DNA of 38,227 bases from Alphaproteobacteria bacterium UBA5343 (lineage in GTDB: Bacteria; Pseudomonadota; Alphaproteobacteria; RF32; UBA5343). Location of the stretch: positions 400-38,626 of the forward strand of contig DHQH01000079.1 of the NCBI GenBank assembly GCA_002410125.1. Direction: 5' to 3'. Below, in pieces: positions 1 to 8,611 of the stretch. The position numbers were made by a program, and so were the translations under genes. Below the pieces are notes generated by a model, which was not told the origin of the DNA, did no database searches, and saw only the letters and a list, made by a program, of their open reading frames with translations. The stretch's first letter is position 1. Each line of letters starts with the position of its first letter.

Positions 1-60
1 CCCAACAAGTTGGGTCTGATGGATTTTGTGCGAATAGAAGTTTTACTCATATTTTGGTTT

Positions 61-173
61 ATTATATGAGGTAGGTAATAAGAATTCAGAAATTTTGCGA
101 CTGATTTTACATAAGTTAGTAAATGACGGGAGCAAAATATTCACAAATTCTGTATTAAATACCCATAGAATAA
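61..173. repeat. Dispersed intergenic palindromic repeat, type A copy 1
   Basis: This stretch aligns almost without gaps to 15021-15131. Shared blocks in the same order and spacing are ATTATATGAG, AAATTTTGCGA, TGATTTTA, TAAATGAC, GAGCAAAATATTC and CCATAGAATAA. It folds on itself: a lower stem ATTTTGC/GCAAAAT and an upper stem TTTAC/GTAAA separated by an internal loop. It ends 8 bp from the gyrB stop codon, so it would form the 3' untranslated end of the gyrB transcript and may act as terminator or RNA-stability element. At 23-41 just outside lies the 19-bp motif ATTTTGTGCGAATAGAAGT, which recurs exactly at 38147-38165. No protein is encoded here. Confidence 0.75.
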
Positions 174-181
174 ATTAAAAA

Positions 182-2596
182 CTATACGTCTAGGTTTGCA
201 ACGTTTAAAGCATTATCCTGAATAAATTCACGTCTTGGCTCTACCACATCACCCATCAAGGTTGAGAATGTATCATCAGCCTCATCAGCTTGATCTACCT
301 TCACTTGTAATAGGGTTCTTGCTTCTGCATCTAATGTTGTTTCCCAAAGCTGTTCAGCATTCATCTCACCCAAACCTTTATATCGTTGTATTGAGATACC
401 TTTTTTACCAGCTTTTAAAATCACATCCATTAGTGACACTGGACCATTAATCATAAATGGCGAACCTTTACATTCAAATGTGAATGGCTCATTATACTTA
501 CTCATTAAAAATTCACGATGAGAATCAATAATTCTTGCTTCATTTGAGTCATTAATATTAGCATCAATCATATAAGCTTCTCTAACCCCTCTAAGAGTTC
601 TTGAAAATTCACAAGAGCCATCTTCTTTGATTTCAGCAAGCCAACCTTTTTGATATTCAGGCTCTAAATCATTTAACTTTGCTACAACTTCTTGAGATTT
701 ATTTTTATAGCTCTCAATATCATTAATAATGTCTTTGTTAAACATTCCAAGGATAGCCATTTGTTCAATGATATTTTTAGGTATTCTCTTTGTTAATGGC
801 TCAATAGAAGATTTAATTTTTCTAGTTTTCTCAACCAAGTCTAATAAATCAGCCCCCATTATTTTTTCGCCATTTGCATAGGTGATTATAGCTTCATTCG
901 TGCCACCATTAATCAAATAATCTTCCATTTCTCTATCATCTTTTAGATAAATTTCAGAATTACCTCTCTTTGCCTTATAAAGAGGAGGTTGAGCGATATA
1001 TAAATAACCTTTTTCAATAATTTCAGGCATTTGACGATAGAAGAATGTAAGAAGTAGAGTTCTAATATGACTACCATCCACATCAGCATCGGTCATGATT
1101 ATGATTTTATGATAACGAAGTTTTTCTAAATTAAAATCATCTCTACCAATCCCAGTTCCAAGAGCAGTAATTAATGTTCCAACCTCAGCAGAGTTTAACA
1201 TTTTATCAAATCTCGCTCTTTCAACATTTAAGATTTTACCTTTTAAAGGAAGGATTGCTTGGTTAACTCTGTTTCTACCTTGTTTAGCAGATCCACCCGC
1301 AGAATCTCCCTCCACGATGAATAATTCTGATAAAGCAGGGTCTTTTTCTTGACAATCAGCAAGCTTTCCAGGAAGAGAAGCAACATCTAAAACACCTTTT
1401 CTTCTTGTTAATTCTCTTGCTTTTCTTGCAGCTTCACGAGCAGTTGCAGCTTCAATAATTTTTCCAACAATAACTTTTGCATTTTGCGGATTCTCTTCAA
1501 ACCATTCTTTTAATTTTTCACCAACAATGCCCTCAACAACAGGTCTAACTTCTGATGAAACTAACTTATCTTTTGTTTGAGATGAGAATTTAGGATCAGG
1601 AACTTTAACTGATAATACACAAGTAAGACCTTCTCTCATATCTTCACCAGTAAAGCTAACTTTTTCTTTTTTAGCTAATCCATTTTCGGTAATATAGTTG
1701 TTAATCGAACGAGTAAGAGCTGCCCTAAAACCAGCCAAGTGAGTACCACCATCTTTTTGCGGGATATTATTTGTAAAACAAATAGTATTTTCATGATAAG
1801 CATTAGTCCACTCTAATGCTAACTCTGCAGTCACATCGTCTCTCTCTCCAACAATCGCAATAGTCTCTGGATGAAGAGGAGATTTTGATTTGTTAAGATG
1901 TTTCACAAATGCTTTTAAACCACCTTCATAATGCATAACTACTTCTTTTTGAGGTTCTTCTCTCATATCAATCAATTTTAAGAAAACGCCAGAGTTAAGA
2001 AAGGCTTTTTCTCTAATTGTTTTTTCTAAAGTCTCAAAAGAAAATTCAGTTTTAGTAAATGTCTCAGCTGATGGATGGAAAGTAATTTCAGTACCTTTTT
2101 GCCCCTCTGCCTCACCAGTTACTTTTAATGGAGCAACCGCATAACCATTGTTAAATTCCATTTCATGGGTTTTACCATCTCTCCAAATTTTTAATTTCAA
2201 CCAATCAGAAAGAGCATTAACAACTGACACACCAACACCGTGCAAACCACCTGAAACTTTATAAGAGTTACTGTCAAATTTACCACCAGCATGGAGCTGT
2301 GTCATAATAACTTCAGCAGCAGAAACACCTTCTTCTTTATGAATATCAACAGGAATTCCACGACCATTATCGCGAACAGTAACTGAACCATCAACATTAA
2401 TGATAATCTCAGTTTTATCACAATGACCAGCCAAAGCTTCATCAATAGAGTTATCTAAAACTTCATAAACCATATGATGCAGACCAGTCCCATCATCAGT
2501 ATCACCAATATACATACCAGGTCTTTTTCTAACAGCATCCAAACCTTTTAAAACCTTAATCGATTCTGCACCGTAATTTGATTTATTTTCTGTCAT
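182..2596 (-). CDS. gyrB: DNA gyrase subunit B
   Basis: ATPase subunit of DNA gyrase, the type II topoisomerase that introduces negative supercoils together with GyrA. The 804-residue product has the full bacterial layout: an N-terminal GHKL ATPase domain (NSIDEALAG with the catalytic Glu nearby, DNGRGIPVDIH, GGLHGVG), the transducer domain, then the TOPRIM domain with EGDSAGGSAKQGR and DADVDGSHI for Mg2+ binding, and the C-terminal QRYKGLGEMN motif. Length is normal for the 800-residue class. The ATG is preceded by AAGAGGAAAA, a good ribosome binding site. It lies 26 bp after recF on the same strand, so dnaN-recF-gyrB probably form one transcript. The stop is followed at once by a palindromic repeat. 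Identification is secure. Confidence 0.98.
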   Translation of the reverse strand: MTENKSNYGAESIKVLKGLDAVRKRPGMYIGDTDDGTGLHHMVYEVLDNSIDEALAGHCDKTEIIINVDGSVTVRDNGRGIPVDIHKEEGVSAAEVIMTQLHAGGKFDSNSYKVSGGLHGVGVSVVNALSDWLKLKIWRDGKTHEMEFNNGYAVAPLKVTGEAEGQKGTEITFHPSAETFTKTEFSFETLEKTIREKAFLNSGVFLKLIDMREEPQKEVVMHYEGGLKAFVKHLNKSKSPLHPETIAIVGERDDVTAELALEWTNAYHENTICFTNNIPQKDGGTHLAGFRAALTRSINNYITENGLAKKEKVSFTGEDMREGLTCVLSVKVPDPKFSSQTKDKLVSSEVRPVVEGIVGEKLKEWFEENPQNAKVIVGKIIEAATAREAARKARELTRRKGVLDVASLPGKLADCQEKDPALSELFIVEGDSAGGSAKQGRNRVNQAILPLKGKILNVERARFDKMLNSAEVGTLITALGTGIGRDDFNLEKLRYHKIIIMTDADVDGSHIRTLLLTFFYRQMPEIIEKGYLYIAQPPLYKAKRGNSEIYLKDDREMEDYLINGGTNEAIITYANGEKIMGADLLDLVEKTRKIKSSIEPLTKRIPKNIIEQMAILGMFNKDIINDIESYKNKSQEVVAKLNDLEPEYQKGWLAEIKEDGSCEFSRTLRGVREAYMIDANINDSNEARIIDSHREFLMSKYNEPFTFECKGSPFMINGPVSLMDVILKAGKKGISIQRYKGLGEMNAEQLWETTLDAEARTLLQVKVDQADEADDTFSTLMGDVVEPRREFIQDNALNVANLDV

Positions 2597-2622
2597 TTTT
2601 CCTCTTTCTCTTTACTATTATT

Positions 2623-3885
2623 CTAAAAATTTACTTCATTTATTTTTGAGTTTTCTACATTTAAAAACTGGGCTTTATTTTTTAAATATTCAAATTGTGA
2701 AATATCAGTACCAGTCATAAAAGCCTGAACCCTTAAATCATATAATTTATCAAATAAAGCATTTAACTTTATATTATCTAAATGAGCAGCAATCTCATCT
2801 AATAATAAAACTACAGAATAGCCTCTATCCAAACTAATAGATTTTGCATGGGCTAATATAATTGAAATTAAAAGTGCCTTTTGTTCACCTGTCGAACAAA
2901 GTTCAGCATCCATATTTTTCTTTTTATACCTAACCCTAAAGTCACTTTTGTTAATTCCATCAATGCTTGCCATTTTTTTGAACTGCATATTTTTTCTATT
3001 ATGTTTCAAATAGTTCTTAAATTCTTCTTCCACATCAACAGCTGCAAGTCTTAATAATTGCGATTCGATATAACCATTTAATTCAATCACCACATTTGGA
3101 AAATATTCATCATCTTCCATCTCAATAAAACGGTTTAATCTATTCACCATTTCGATTCGAGCAGCTCCAACCGCAACTCCAAATTCTGCCATTTGTTCTT
3201 CTAGTGAAGAAAGCCAACTATCATCTAAATTACCCTCACTAGTTAACATTACCCATTGCTTATAAGCATGTTCATAATTAGCAATTCTTTTTGAGTGTAG
3301 AGCATCAAAAGCACTCACCAATCGATCTAAGAAATTTCTCCTTGCTTGAGTGCCACTAGAGCGAAACAGTTTATCCATTTGTGGAGTTAACCAAACCAGC
3401 GACATATAATTATCTAAATCAGATTGGTTACTAACTTTTTCACCATTAATTTTCACGATTCTCTTATCATAAACTCTATTTTGATATTCTTGATTGGCTT
3501 CAATTCCTGTACCAATTGTAACTTCATCACCTTGCTTTAATATTTTGGCATTAACAATCCATTTATAAGGATTCGCAAAATCAATAATATTATTACTATA
3601 CTCATCCATCTCACTATCATTAGCAGTCTTCCTAGCTACATCAGATAGTTTTGCTGATCTAAGTCCTCGCCCCGCGATTAAATAAGAAATCGCCTCTAAA
3701 ACATTAGTCTTTCCACTGCCATTTTCACCAGTTAAAACAACCAAACCTTGATTCGTTTTTAGATGCAAACTTTCATAATTTCTAAAGTTAGTCAGATTAA
3801 GCTCAGATATACCAATCTCATCCACTTCTAAAAGAGAAGAAGATTGGTCAAGATTCATCGCATTATTAAGCTGACTTGCTAACAT
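2623..3885 (-). CDS. recF: DNA replication and repair protein RecF
   Basis: RecF is an SMC/ABC-type ATPase that with RecO and RecR loads RecA at single-strand gaps. The protein has the diagnostic start of the family (LNLTNFRNYESLHL), Walker A GENGSGKTN near residue 55, the ABC-signature region STGEQKALLISIILAHAK and the Walker B/D-loop LLLDEIAAHLD near the C terminus. At 420 residues it is longer than the usual 360-380. The excess is an N-terminal tail of about 25 residues before the RecF core and a few internal insertions. The chosen ATG has AGG seven bases upstream; a later start would shorten the tail. It sits between dnaN and gyrB with short gaps (31 and 26 bp), the classic order. Confidence 0.96.
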   Translation of the reverse strand: MLASQLNNAMNLDQSSSLLEVDEIGISELNLTNFRNYESLHLKTNQGLVVLTGENGSGKTNVLEAISYLIAGRGLRSAKLSDVARKTANDSEMDEYSNNIIDFANPYKWIVNAKILKQGDEVTIGTGIEANQEYQNRVYDKRIVKINGEKVSNQSDLDNYMSLVWLTPQMDKLFRSSGTQARRNFLDRLVSAFDALHSKRIANYEHAYKQWVMLTSEGNLDDSWLSSLEEQMAEFGVAVGAARIEMVNRLNRFIEMEDDEYFPNVVIELNGYIESQLLRLAAVDVEEEFKNYLKHNRKNMQFKKMASIDGINKSDFRVRYKKKNMDAELCSTGEQKALLISIILAHAKSISLDRGYSVVLLLDEIAAHLDNIKLNALFDKLYDLRVQAFMTGTDISQFEYLKNKAQFLNVENSKINEVNF

Positions 3886-3916
3886 AAAAAGACCTATAGT
3901 AATTTAATTGTAAAAT

Positions 3917-5032
3917 TTACACTCTCATTGGCATAAGAACATAAGTAGCTGTTGCATCATCTTCGTCTTTAATAATGGTTGGAGATGCAGAATCAGCAAG
4001 AAGCAATTTAACACTCTCACCTTTAATTTCAGCTAAAATATCAAGTAGATATCTAAAATTAAAGCCGATCTCAATCACATTACCTTCATAATTCGCTTCA
4101 ACTTCTTCCATAGCACTACCAGCCTCAACACTAGAAGCTGTAATTGTGATTAGATTGTTAGAAACTGCAAATTTAATACCACGAGATCTCTCAGAAACGA
4201 TACTAACCCTTTCAACAGCTTGTTTAAGAGTAGAAACTTCAACTTCTAACACTTTGTCATTATCTTTTGGAATAACTCTTTCATAATCAGGATATGTGCC
4301 ATCGATTAATTTTGTAGAAAGAACTACATTTTCGAACTTAAACCTAACTTTTGATTCTGACATAGAAATTAAAACATCTTCTTCCGTTTCATCTGCTAAT
4401 TTTCTAATTTCATTTACAGCTTTTCTAGGAATGATAATACCAGCTAAATTTTCAGCCCCTTCAGGAAGTAAATACTCAACAGTAGCTAGTCTATGTCCGT
4501 CAGTTGCTGCGGCTTTAAGCGAAGAAATTTCACCATTATCTTTTTTATGAACATAAATACCATTTAGATAATACCTAGTTTCTTCTGTAGAAACAGCAAA
4601 TCTAGTTCTATCAATCATATCTCTTAGTTCTTCAGCTTTTAATTTGAAGTTGGTAGGAAGAGATTCGCCTGTTAACTGAGGGAAATCTGCCACATCAATA
4701 CATGCTAAAGAGAATTTAGAACGACCAGCTGCAATTGTAAGATGCCCTTTGTTATCTGGGTAGCTAAGTTCAACTTGTGTGCCGTCAGGAAGTTTTCTAG
4801 CAATGTCATATAATGTATGAGCAGGAACAGTAGTCGCACCATTTGTTTCAACATCAACATCAATTGATTCGATGATTTCCATATCCATATCAGTCGCATT
4901 TAGACTAAGTTTATTATCTTTTGCTTCTAATTTCACATTTGATAAAACAGGGATAGTATTTCTTTTTTCAACAACACTTTGTACATGTGCTAATGATTTT
5001 AATAACGATGCTCTTTCAATTGTAATTTTCAT
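3917..5032 (-). CDS. dnaN: DNA polymerase III beta subunit (sliding clamp)
   Basis: The ring-shaped processivity clamp of the replicative polymerase. The 371-residue product begins MKITIERASLLKSLAHVQSVVEKRNTIP, typical of alphaproteobacterial clamps. It carries the three repeated clamp domains, including TDMDMEIIE, ATDGHRLA and the C-terminal YVLMPMRV; that tail forms part of the protein-binding pocket for polymerase and partner peptides. Length is normal. It is the first gene of the likely dnaN-recF-gyrB transcript. A promoter-like pair (TTGGTT/TATAGT) lies 43-70 bp upstream and a DnaA-box-like site slightly further. Unlike the common dnaA-dnaN adjacency, two unrelated genes and two terminators separate it from dnaA here. 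Confidence 0.98.
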   Translation of the reverse strand: MKITIERASLLKSLAHVQSVVEKRNTIPVLSNVKLEAKDNKLSLNATDMDMEIIESIDVDVETNGATTVPAHTLYDIARKLPDGTQVELSYPDNKGHLTIAAGRSKFSLACIDVADFPQLTGESLPTNFKLKAEELRDMIDRTRFAVSTEETRYYLNGIYVHKKDNGEISSLKAAATDGHRLATVEYLLPEGAENLAGIIIPRKAVNEIRKLADETEEDVLISMSESKVRFKFENVVLSTKLIDGTYPDYERVIPKDNDKVLEVEVSTLKQAVERVSIVSERSRGIKFAVSNNLITITASSVEAGSAMEEVEANYEGNVIEIGFNFRYLLDILAEIKGESVKLLLADSASPTIIKDEDDATATYVLMPMRV

Positions 5033-5074
5033 CTCTTTTTCTCTTCATTTATAGTTAAAATTTATATTACATTT

Positions 5075-5102
5075 ACTATAACAGCAATAGTGATGAAACC
5101 AA
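5075..5102 (-). promoter_or_regulatory. Candidate dnaN promoter
   Basis: On the minus strand TTGGTT (5102-5097) is followed after 16 bp by TATAGT (5080-5075). This is one mismatch from TATAAT and keeps TTG of the -35 consensus. It lies about 43 bp upstream of the dnaN ATG and downstream of the preceding gene's terminator, so it is well placed to start the dnaN-recF-gyrB transcript. No experimental support. Confidence 0.45.
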
Positions 5103-5127
5103 AGCAAAATATAAGATTTGAGACTAG

Positions 5128-5136
5128 TTTTCCACA
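5128..5136 (+). promoter_or_regulatory. DnaA-box-like site upstream of dnaN
   Basis: TTTTCCACA matches the DnaA box TTATCCACA at eight of nine positions. It lies 26 bp upstream of the candidate dnaN -35 element and just outside the terminator at 5138-5171. DnaA could tune dnaN here, but a single near-match in AT-rich DNA has limited weight. Confidence 0.4.
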
Positions 5137-5137
5137 A

Positions 5138-5171
5138 TAAAAAACAGCCCCTAAAAGGAGCTGTTTTTATT
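5138..5171 (-). terminator. Rho-independent terminator after the DUF218-like gene
   Basis: The arms 5141-5151 and 5156-5167 pair (AAAACAGC with GCTGTTTT, plus a GG/CC inner pair). On the minus strand the stem is followed by a T-rich tract. It begins 8 bp after the stop codon of the gene at 5179-6087. The A and T tracts on both sides could make it work in both directions. Confidence 0.85.
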
Positions 5172-5178
5172 AAGTTTT

Positions 5179-6087
5179 TTAATCTATGTCTGGTCCTTTG
5201 TTAATGCTTCTGATTTTTGAAATAGATAATAGTCTCTTTTTTACATTTTCTTCATCGATATCCGCAAATAATTCTTTTCTTAATTTTGCAGCCTCAATAT
5301 TAGATCTACTTTCTAGATTAGATTTGTTTCGCTTCAATTCTTTATACATGCTCCAAAACTGAGGAAGGTTAGATACAATGCTTCTTGTCGTTTTTATATT
5401 ATAGTTTGGAGCTAGATGTGCAGCAGCATCTCTCAATTCTTCTGTATCTTGCTCTTTGGGTATCGGAGCTTGATATTTGCCAGCATATTTTATATTAGCT
5501 TCATATAGCTGACATAATTCATTTAACAAAGCAGCACCATTACCAAGATTTTTGCCATTATATTTTCTATCTAAAACATCTTGAAATGTCTCATCTACCA
5601 CAAAGTAATTAGCTTTTAAATCTTTAGCCTGAAAATCTTTGGTTAATTTAACTCTCGAAGATAATCTCTTTGTTGAGCAGAAAAGCACATTAGCATCCTT
5701 GTCTTTTGACATCACATAGTCATTAACTGCCATAATGTTATCGCCATTATTTTTGCCTTTATCAAGGACAACAACTTCTTTTAATAATTCTTCAGGAATA
5801 GTTTTTTCAGCAAAATTAGCTAAGTTTTGACCTTCAGTGCATTTCATGGTCCATTTGCTAAGCATTCCTTTACCACCCACACATAATAACACAGGAGGTT
5901 CTTGGCCTTCATCATGCATTTTTCTAATGGCTCTTGCAGCTTGAAATAACGATGTGATGTCGTCATCAATAGCTACGACATATTTAACTGGTTTTAAGTT
6001 TCCATCTTCTTTAAAACAATCACTCTTAACGGCTAGTGTTTCATGTATTATTTCGCCAGCTTTCTTATCTTGTTCTGTTACTTTCAT
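5179..6087 (-). CDS. DUF218/YdcF-like hypothetical protein
   Basis: A 302-residue soluble protein with no signal peptide or membrane segment. Its first half looks like the DUF218 (YdcF/SanA-like) fold: a beta strand plus Asp motif (KYVVAIDDDIT), a glycine-rich strand end (VLLCVGGKGMLSKW), a helix, VVVLDKGKNNGDN (resembling the conserved S/N-x-T/G-x-EN turn) and the strand VLFCSTKRLSSRVKL, like the vTs..H..R motif of that family. The C-terminal 120 residues are charged and helical and not recognised. DUF218 members have been linked to envelope functions and to binding nucleotides, but no activity can be assigned. The ATG has GGAG eight bases upstream. It has its own terminator and lies between dnaN and the EamA gene. 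The family call is by eye and moderate. Confidence 0.5.
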   Translation of the reverse strand: MKVTEQDKKAGEIIHETLAVKSDCFKEDGNLKPVKYVVAIDDDITSLFQAARAIRKMHDEGQEPPVLLCVGGKGMLSKWTMKCTEGQNLANFAEKTIPEELLKEVVVLDKGKNNGDNIMAVNDYVMSKDKDANVLFCSTKRLSSRVKLTKDFQAKDLKANYFVVDETFQDVLDRKYNGKNLGNGAALLNELCQLYEANIKYAGKYQAPIPKEQDTEELRDAAAHLAPNYNIKTTRSIVSNLPQFWSMYKELKRNKSNLESRSNIEAAKLRKELFADIDEENVKKRLLSISKIRSINKGPDID

Positions 6088-6158
6088 ATATACTCCAAAA
6101 TTACATTTTACATAACCATATCACAAAATTAGACTCAAAACAAGTTTTTAGACGAAAT

Positions 6159-7043
6159 TTATTTTTTAGGGTCGTTGCTATTCTTTTTTATAATGATTAA
6201 CGATAATCCCATAGCGGTTATAAGCCCCCCAACAATCATCTGCCAAACAATTTTTTCATTAAATAAAATCACCCCGCCAATAATTCCAAAAATTGGTTGT
6301 AACAGGGTTACAGGAACTATCTTATTAACTTTATTTTTAGCCAACAATCTTTGCCATGCCATCATTGCAAAACTACAAATGATTATTTGATAAAATAATA
6401 CAAAGTTAATTTCATGCCAGTTCACTCCAATTAAATTATCACTCATTGATCCATCAAAAAATAATGATAAGACAAATAAAAATGGTGCTGAAAATAGGGT
6501 GGTATATGCAGTAAAGGCATATAGATTTATATCTTTCAACTGTTTCATATATAGACTACCAACAGCCCAAGCAAGGCTTCCTAATATTGCTAAGCTAAAG
6601 CCTAATACATTAATGCTTGGAATACCAAAAATTATAACCATTCCAGTAAATGCTAATATCAATCCTGCTAAATCTTTTATCTTAAAACTTTCTTTAAGAA
6701 TAAGCACGCCTAATAATACTGCCATTGGTACTTGTGATTGCTGAATAAGTGCAAGATTTGATGCCTCTAAAAACTTCATAGATGAAAATACAAAACCATA
6801 ATGAAACACATTCATTAAAATGGCTGTTATAAATAATTTTTTCAAATCACCTTTTTTTAGTTTTGCAAAAGGAAGAAATAATAATCCTGTAATTGCAAAT
6901 CTTATAACCAGAAATGTTATAGCAGGTATTTGCATAACAGCTATCTTGCCAACAGCTGCATTTGCTCCCCATACTGCAACAACACTAAGAGCTAAAATAA
7001 AATGCGATATTTTAATTGTTTTTACTCCTATTACAAACAACAA
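6159..7043 (-). CDS. EamA/DMT-family transporter
   Basis: A polytopic inner-membrane protein with about ten hydrophobic helices and two EamA repeats, the pattern of drug/metabolite transporters (RhaT/YdcZ-like). Typical signs are VVAVWGANAAVGKIAV in helix 1, ILKESFKIKDLAGLILAFTGMVII closing the first repeat, and ILFNEKIVWQMIVGGLITAMGLSLII closing the second. The substrate is not predictable. The start is unclear. The longest reading begins with TTG at 7043, inside the T-rich tail of the dnaA terminator. The only good Shine-Dalgarno (AGGAG at 7029-7025) is inside that extension and points to an ATT codon at 7016-7014. It sits between dnaA and the DUF218-like gene, an uncommon neighbour there. 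Confidence 0.85.
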   Translation of the reverse strand: MLFVIGVKTIKISHFILALSVVAVWGANAAVGKIAVMQIPAITFLVIRFAITGLLFLPFAKLKKGDLKKLFITAILMNVFHYGFVFSSMKFLEASNLALIQQSQVPMAVLLGVLILKESFKIKDLAGLILAFTGMVIIFGIPSINVLGFSLAILGSLAWAVGSLYMKQLKDINLYAFTAYTTLFSAPFLFVLSLFFDGSMSDNLIGVNWHEINFVLFYQIIICSFAMMAWQRLLAKNKVNKIVPVTLLQPIFGIIGGVILFNEKIVWQMIVGGLITAMGLSLIIIKKNSNDPKK

Positions 7044-7069
7044 AAGAGGCTGTTATAATACAGCCTCTT
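7041..7069 (-). terminator. Rho-independent terminator of dnaA
   Basis: A perfect 10-bp stem AAGAGGCTGT (7044-7053)/ACAGCCTCTT (7060-7069) with a six-base loop, followed on the minus strand by a T-rich tract. It starts 22 bp after the dnaA stop codon. Confidence 0.88.
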
Positions 7070-7091
7070 ATTAATTTCTTCCTTTTTCTTT

Positions 7092-8516
7092 CTAGCTTTC
7101 TAACATTCTTCTTAAAATTTCAACATTTTCTTGAATGTTCACATCTTTAGAAATTAATTCTTCAACTTTTCTAACTGCATGCATAACAGTTGTATGATCT
7201 CTGTCAAATTTTCTACCAATTTCAGGTAAAGAACGAGAAGTTAATTGCTTAGCTAAATACATTGCAATTTGTCTTGGTCTTGCAACAGATCTTGCTCTTC
7301 TTGCAGATTGCATCTCTTTTACAGAAATATTGAAATGCTCTGCAACTTTCTTTTGAATTTCATCAATAGTGGTTCTTCTGTCATAAGAGCGAAGCATGTC
7401 TTTTAGCACATCTTGTGTCATTTCTAATGTGATATCTTTGCCAATTAGTAATTGCGAGTGAGCAGCAACTCTTCTCAATGCACCTTCAAGCTCTCTAATG
7501 TTAGAGGTAATTTTATGAGCCAAGAACTCAATTACTTTTTCTGGAACTTCAACTCCAAGATTTTCAGCTTTAGATTTTAAGATGCCAACTCTTAAATCAA
7601 AATCAGTAGCATGAATATCAGCAACCAAGCCACAGCCAAGTCTAGATTTAAGTCTAGATTCGATTCCTTCTAAATCAGTGGGAGACTTGTCTGCAGAAAT
7701 AATGATTTGTCTGCCTTCTTCAATTAAAGAATTAAATGTGTAGAAAAATTCTTCTTGAGTAGCATCTTTACCGCTGATGAATTGAACATCATCCACCATT
7801 AAAACATCAACAGAACGGAATTGTTCTTTAAATGCCATAGAGTCTTTATATCTCAATGCTCTAACAAATTTATACATAAATTTCTCAGCTGATAAATAAA
7901 CTACATTTCTTGTTGGGTCATTTTGTCTGATATGCCACGCAATAGCATGCATTAAGTGAGTTTTACCAAGTCCAACACCAGAATATAAAAATAATGGGTT
8001 AAATGATACATTAGATGATTCGGCAACTTTTCTGGCAGCAGCATATGCAAATTCATTTGTTTTACCATGTACAAAATTATCAAATGTATAATTTGGATTA
8101 AGAGGAGCTGAAATTGGTTGTCTTCTGCTATCTGTATCTGAAATCCATTCCGTAGATATATTGGATACACTATTTTCAGTAAAGCCAACAGGGGCAGGGG
8201 CAGGGGTTGTTTTAATTTGTTTGATTAATGATTTATCTTTGTTGTGATTTTGAACAGTCTGAACACTAAAGCTCACATTTACAATATTTGGATTTTTCTT
8301 TCCGCAGATTTTTTTAATTCTATCAGAATAATGTGTAGATACCCAGTTCTTCATAAATCTTGTTGGAACATTAATATTAAGAGTGCCATTATCAATGGAA
8401 CTAGGTGTTAAAGGTTTTAACCAACTCTCAAAAGCAGTCTCACCAACTTCAGTTTTAAGTTGATTGCATACTTGTGGCCATTCTTGCATAACCGCTGTGT
8501 TATAATCTTCAGACAT
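7092..8516 (-). CDS. dnaA: Chromosomal replication initiator protein DnaA
   Basis: AAA+ ATPase that binds DnaA boxes and opens the replication origin. All four domains are visible in 474 residues. Domain I (WPQVCNQLKTEVGETAFESWLKPL) is followed by a variable linker to about residue 140. Domain III has Walker A GVGLGKTH (180-187), Walker B VDVLMVDDVQFISGK, and the sensor/arginine-finger region SRLKSRLGCGL. Domain IV has the DnaA signature RDHTTVMHAVRKVEEL. The ATG is preceded by GGGGAGAG, a strong ribosome binding site. A short reading frame and a hairpin lie upstream. rpsT is the next gene upstream after an 800-bp non-coding stretch, and the gene has its own terminator. Confidence 0.99.
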   Translation of the reverse strand: MSEDYNTAVMQEWPQVCNQLKTEVGETAFESWLKPLTPSSIDNGTLNINVPTRFMKNWVSTHYSDRIKKICGKKNPNIVNVSFSVQTVQNHNKDKSLIKQIKTTPAPAPVGFTENSVSNISTEWISDTDSRRQPISAPLNPNYTFDNFVHGKTNEFAYAAARKVAESSNVSFNPLFLYSGVGLGKTHLMHAIAWHIRQNDPTRNVVYLSAEKFMYKFVRALRYKDSMAFKEQFRSVDVLMVDDVQFISGKDATQEEFFYTFNSLIEEGRQIIISADKSPTDLEGIESRLKSRLGCGLVADIHATDFDLRVGILKSKAENLGVEVPEKVIEFLAHKITSNIRELEGALRRVAAHSQLLIGKDITLEMTQDVLKDMLRSYDRRTTIDEIQKKVAEHFNISVKEMQSARRARSVARPRQIAMYLAKQLTSRSLPEIGRKFDRDHTTVMHAVRKVEELISKDVNIQENVEILRRMLES

Positions 8517-8533
8517 ATTCTCTCCCCAAATTT

Positions 8534-8602
8534 TTAAGAAACTTTATAAATTGGCTTCTTTTTATTATTAACAAAATTAAAATTAGGTTTAGGGTCTTTC
8601 AT
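8534..8602 (-). CDS. Possible 22-codon leader ORF upstream of dnaA
   Basis: An ATG at 8602 opens 22 codons (MKDPKPNFNFVNNKKKPIYK then VS) ending in TAA at 8536-8534, 17 bp before the dnaA start. It is preceded by a strong Shine-Dalgarno (AAGGAG, seven bases before the ATG). That AAGGAG forms one arm of the hairpin CCTTAAA-ttc-TTTAAGG (8612-8628), so translation could be gated by folding. Whether the peptide is made, or the frame only matters for coupling into dnaA, cannot be told from one sequence. A chance frame is possible. Confidence 0.35.
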   Translation of the reverse strand: MKDPKPNFNFVNNKKKPIYKVS

Positions 8603-8611
8603 TCTCCAACT

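Noticed and set aside
1..14. CCCAAC-aa-GTTGGG hairpin at the window edge as a terminator
   Set aside because: No T tract follows on either strand within view and the context is cut off by the window edge.
6175..7074. Plus-strand open frames opposite the EamA gene and other genes
   Set aside because: They are antisense shadows of well-identified genes with no own ribosome binding sites or family features.
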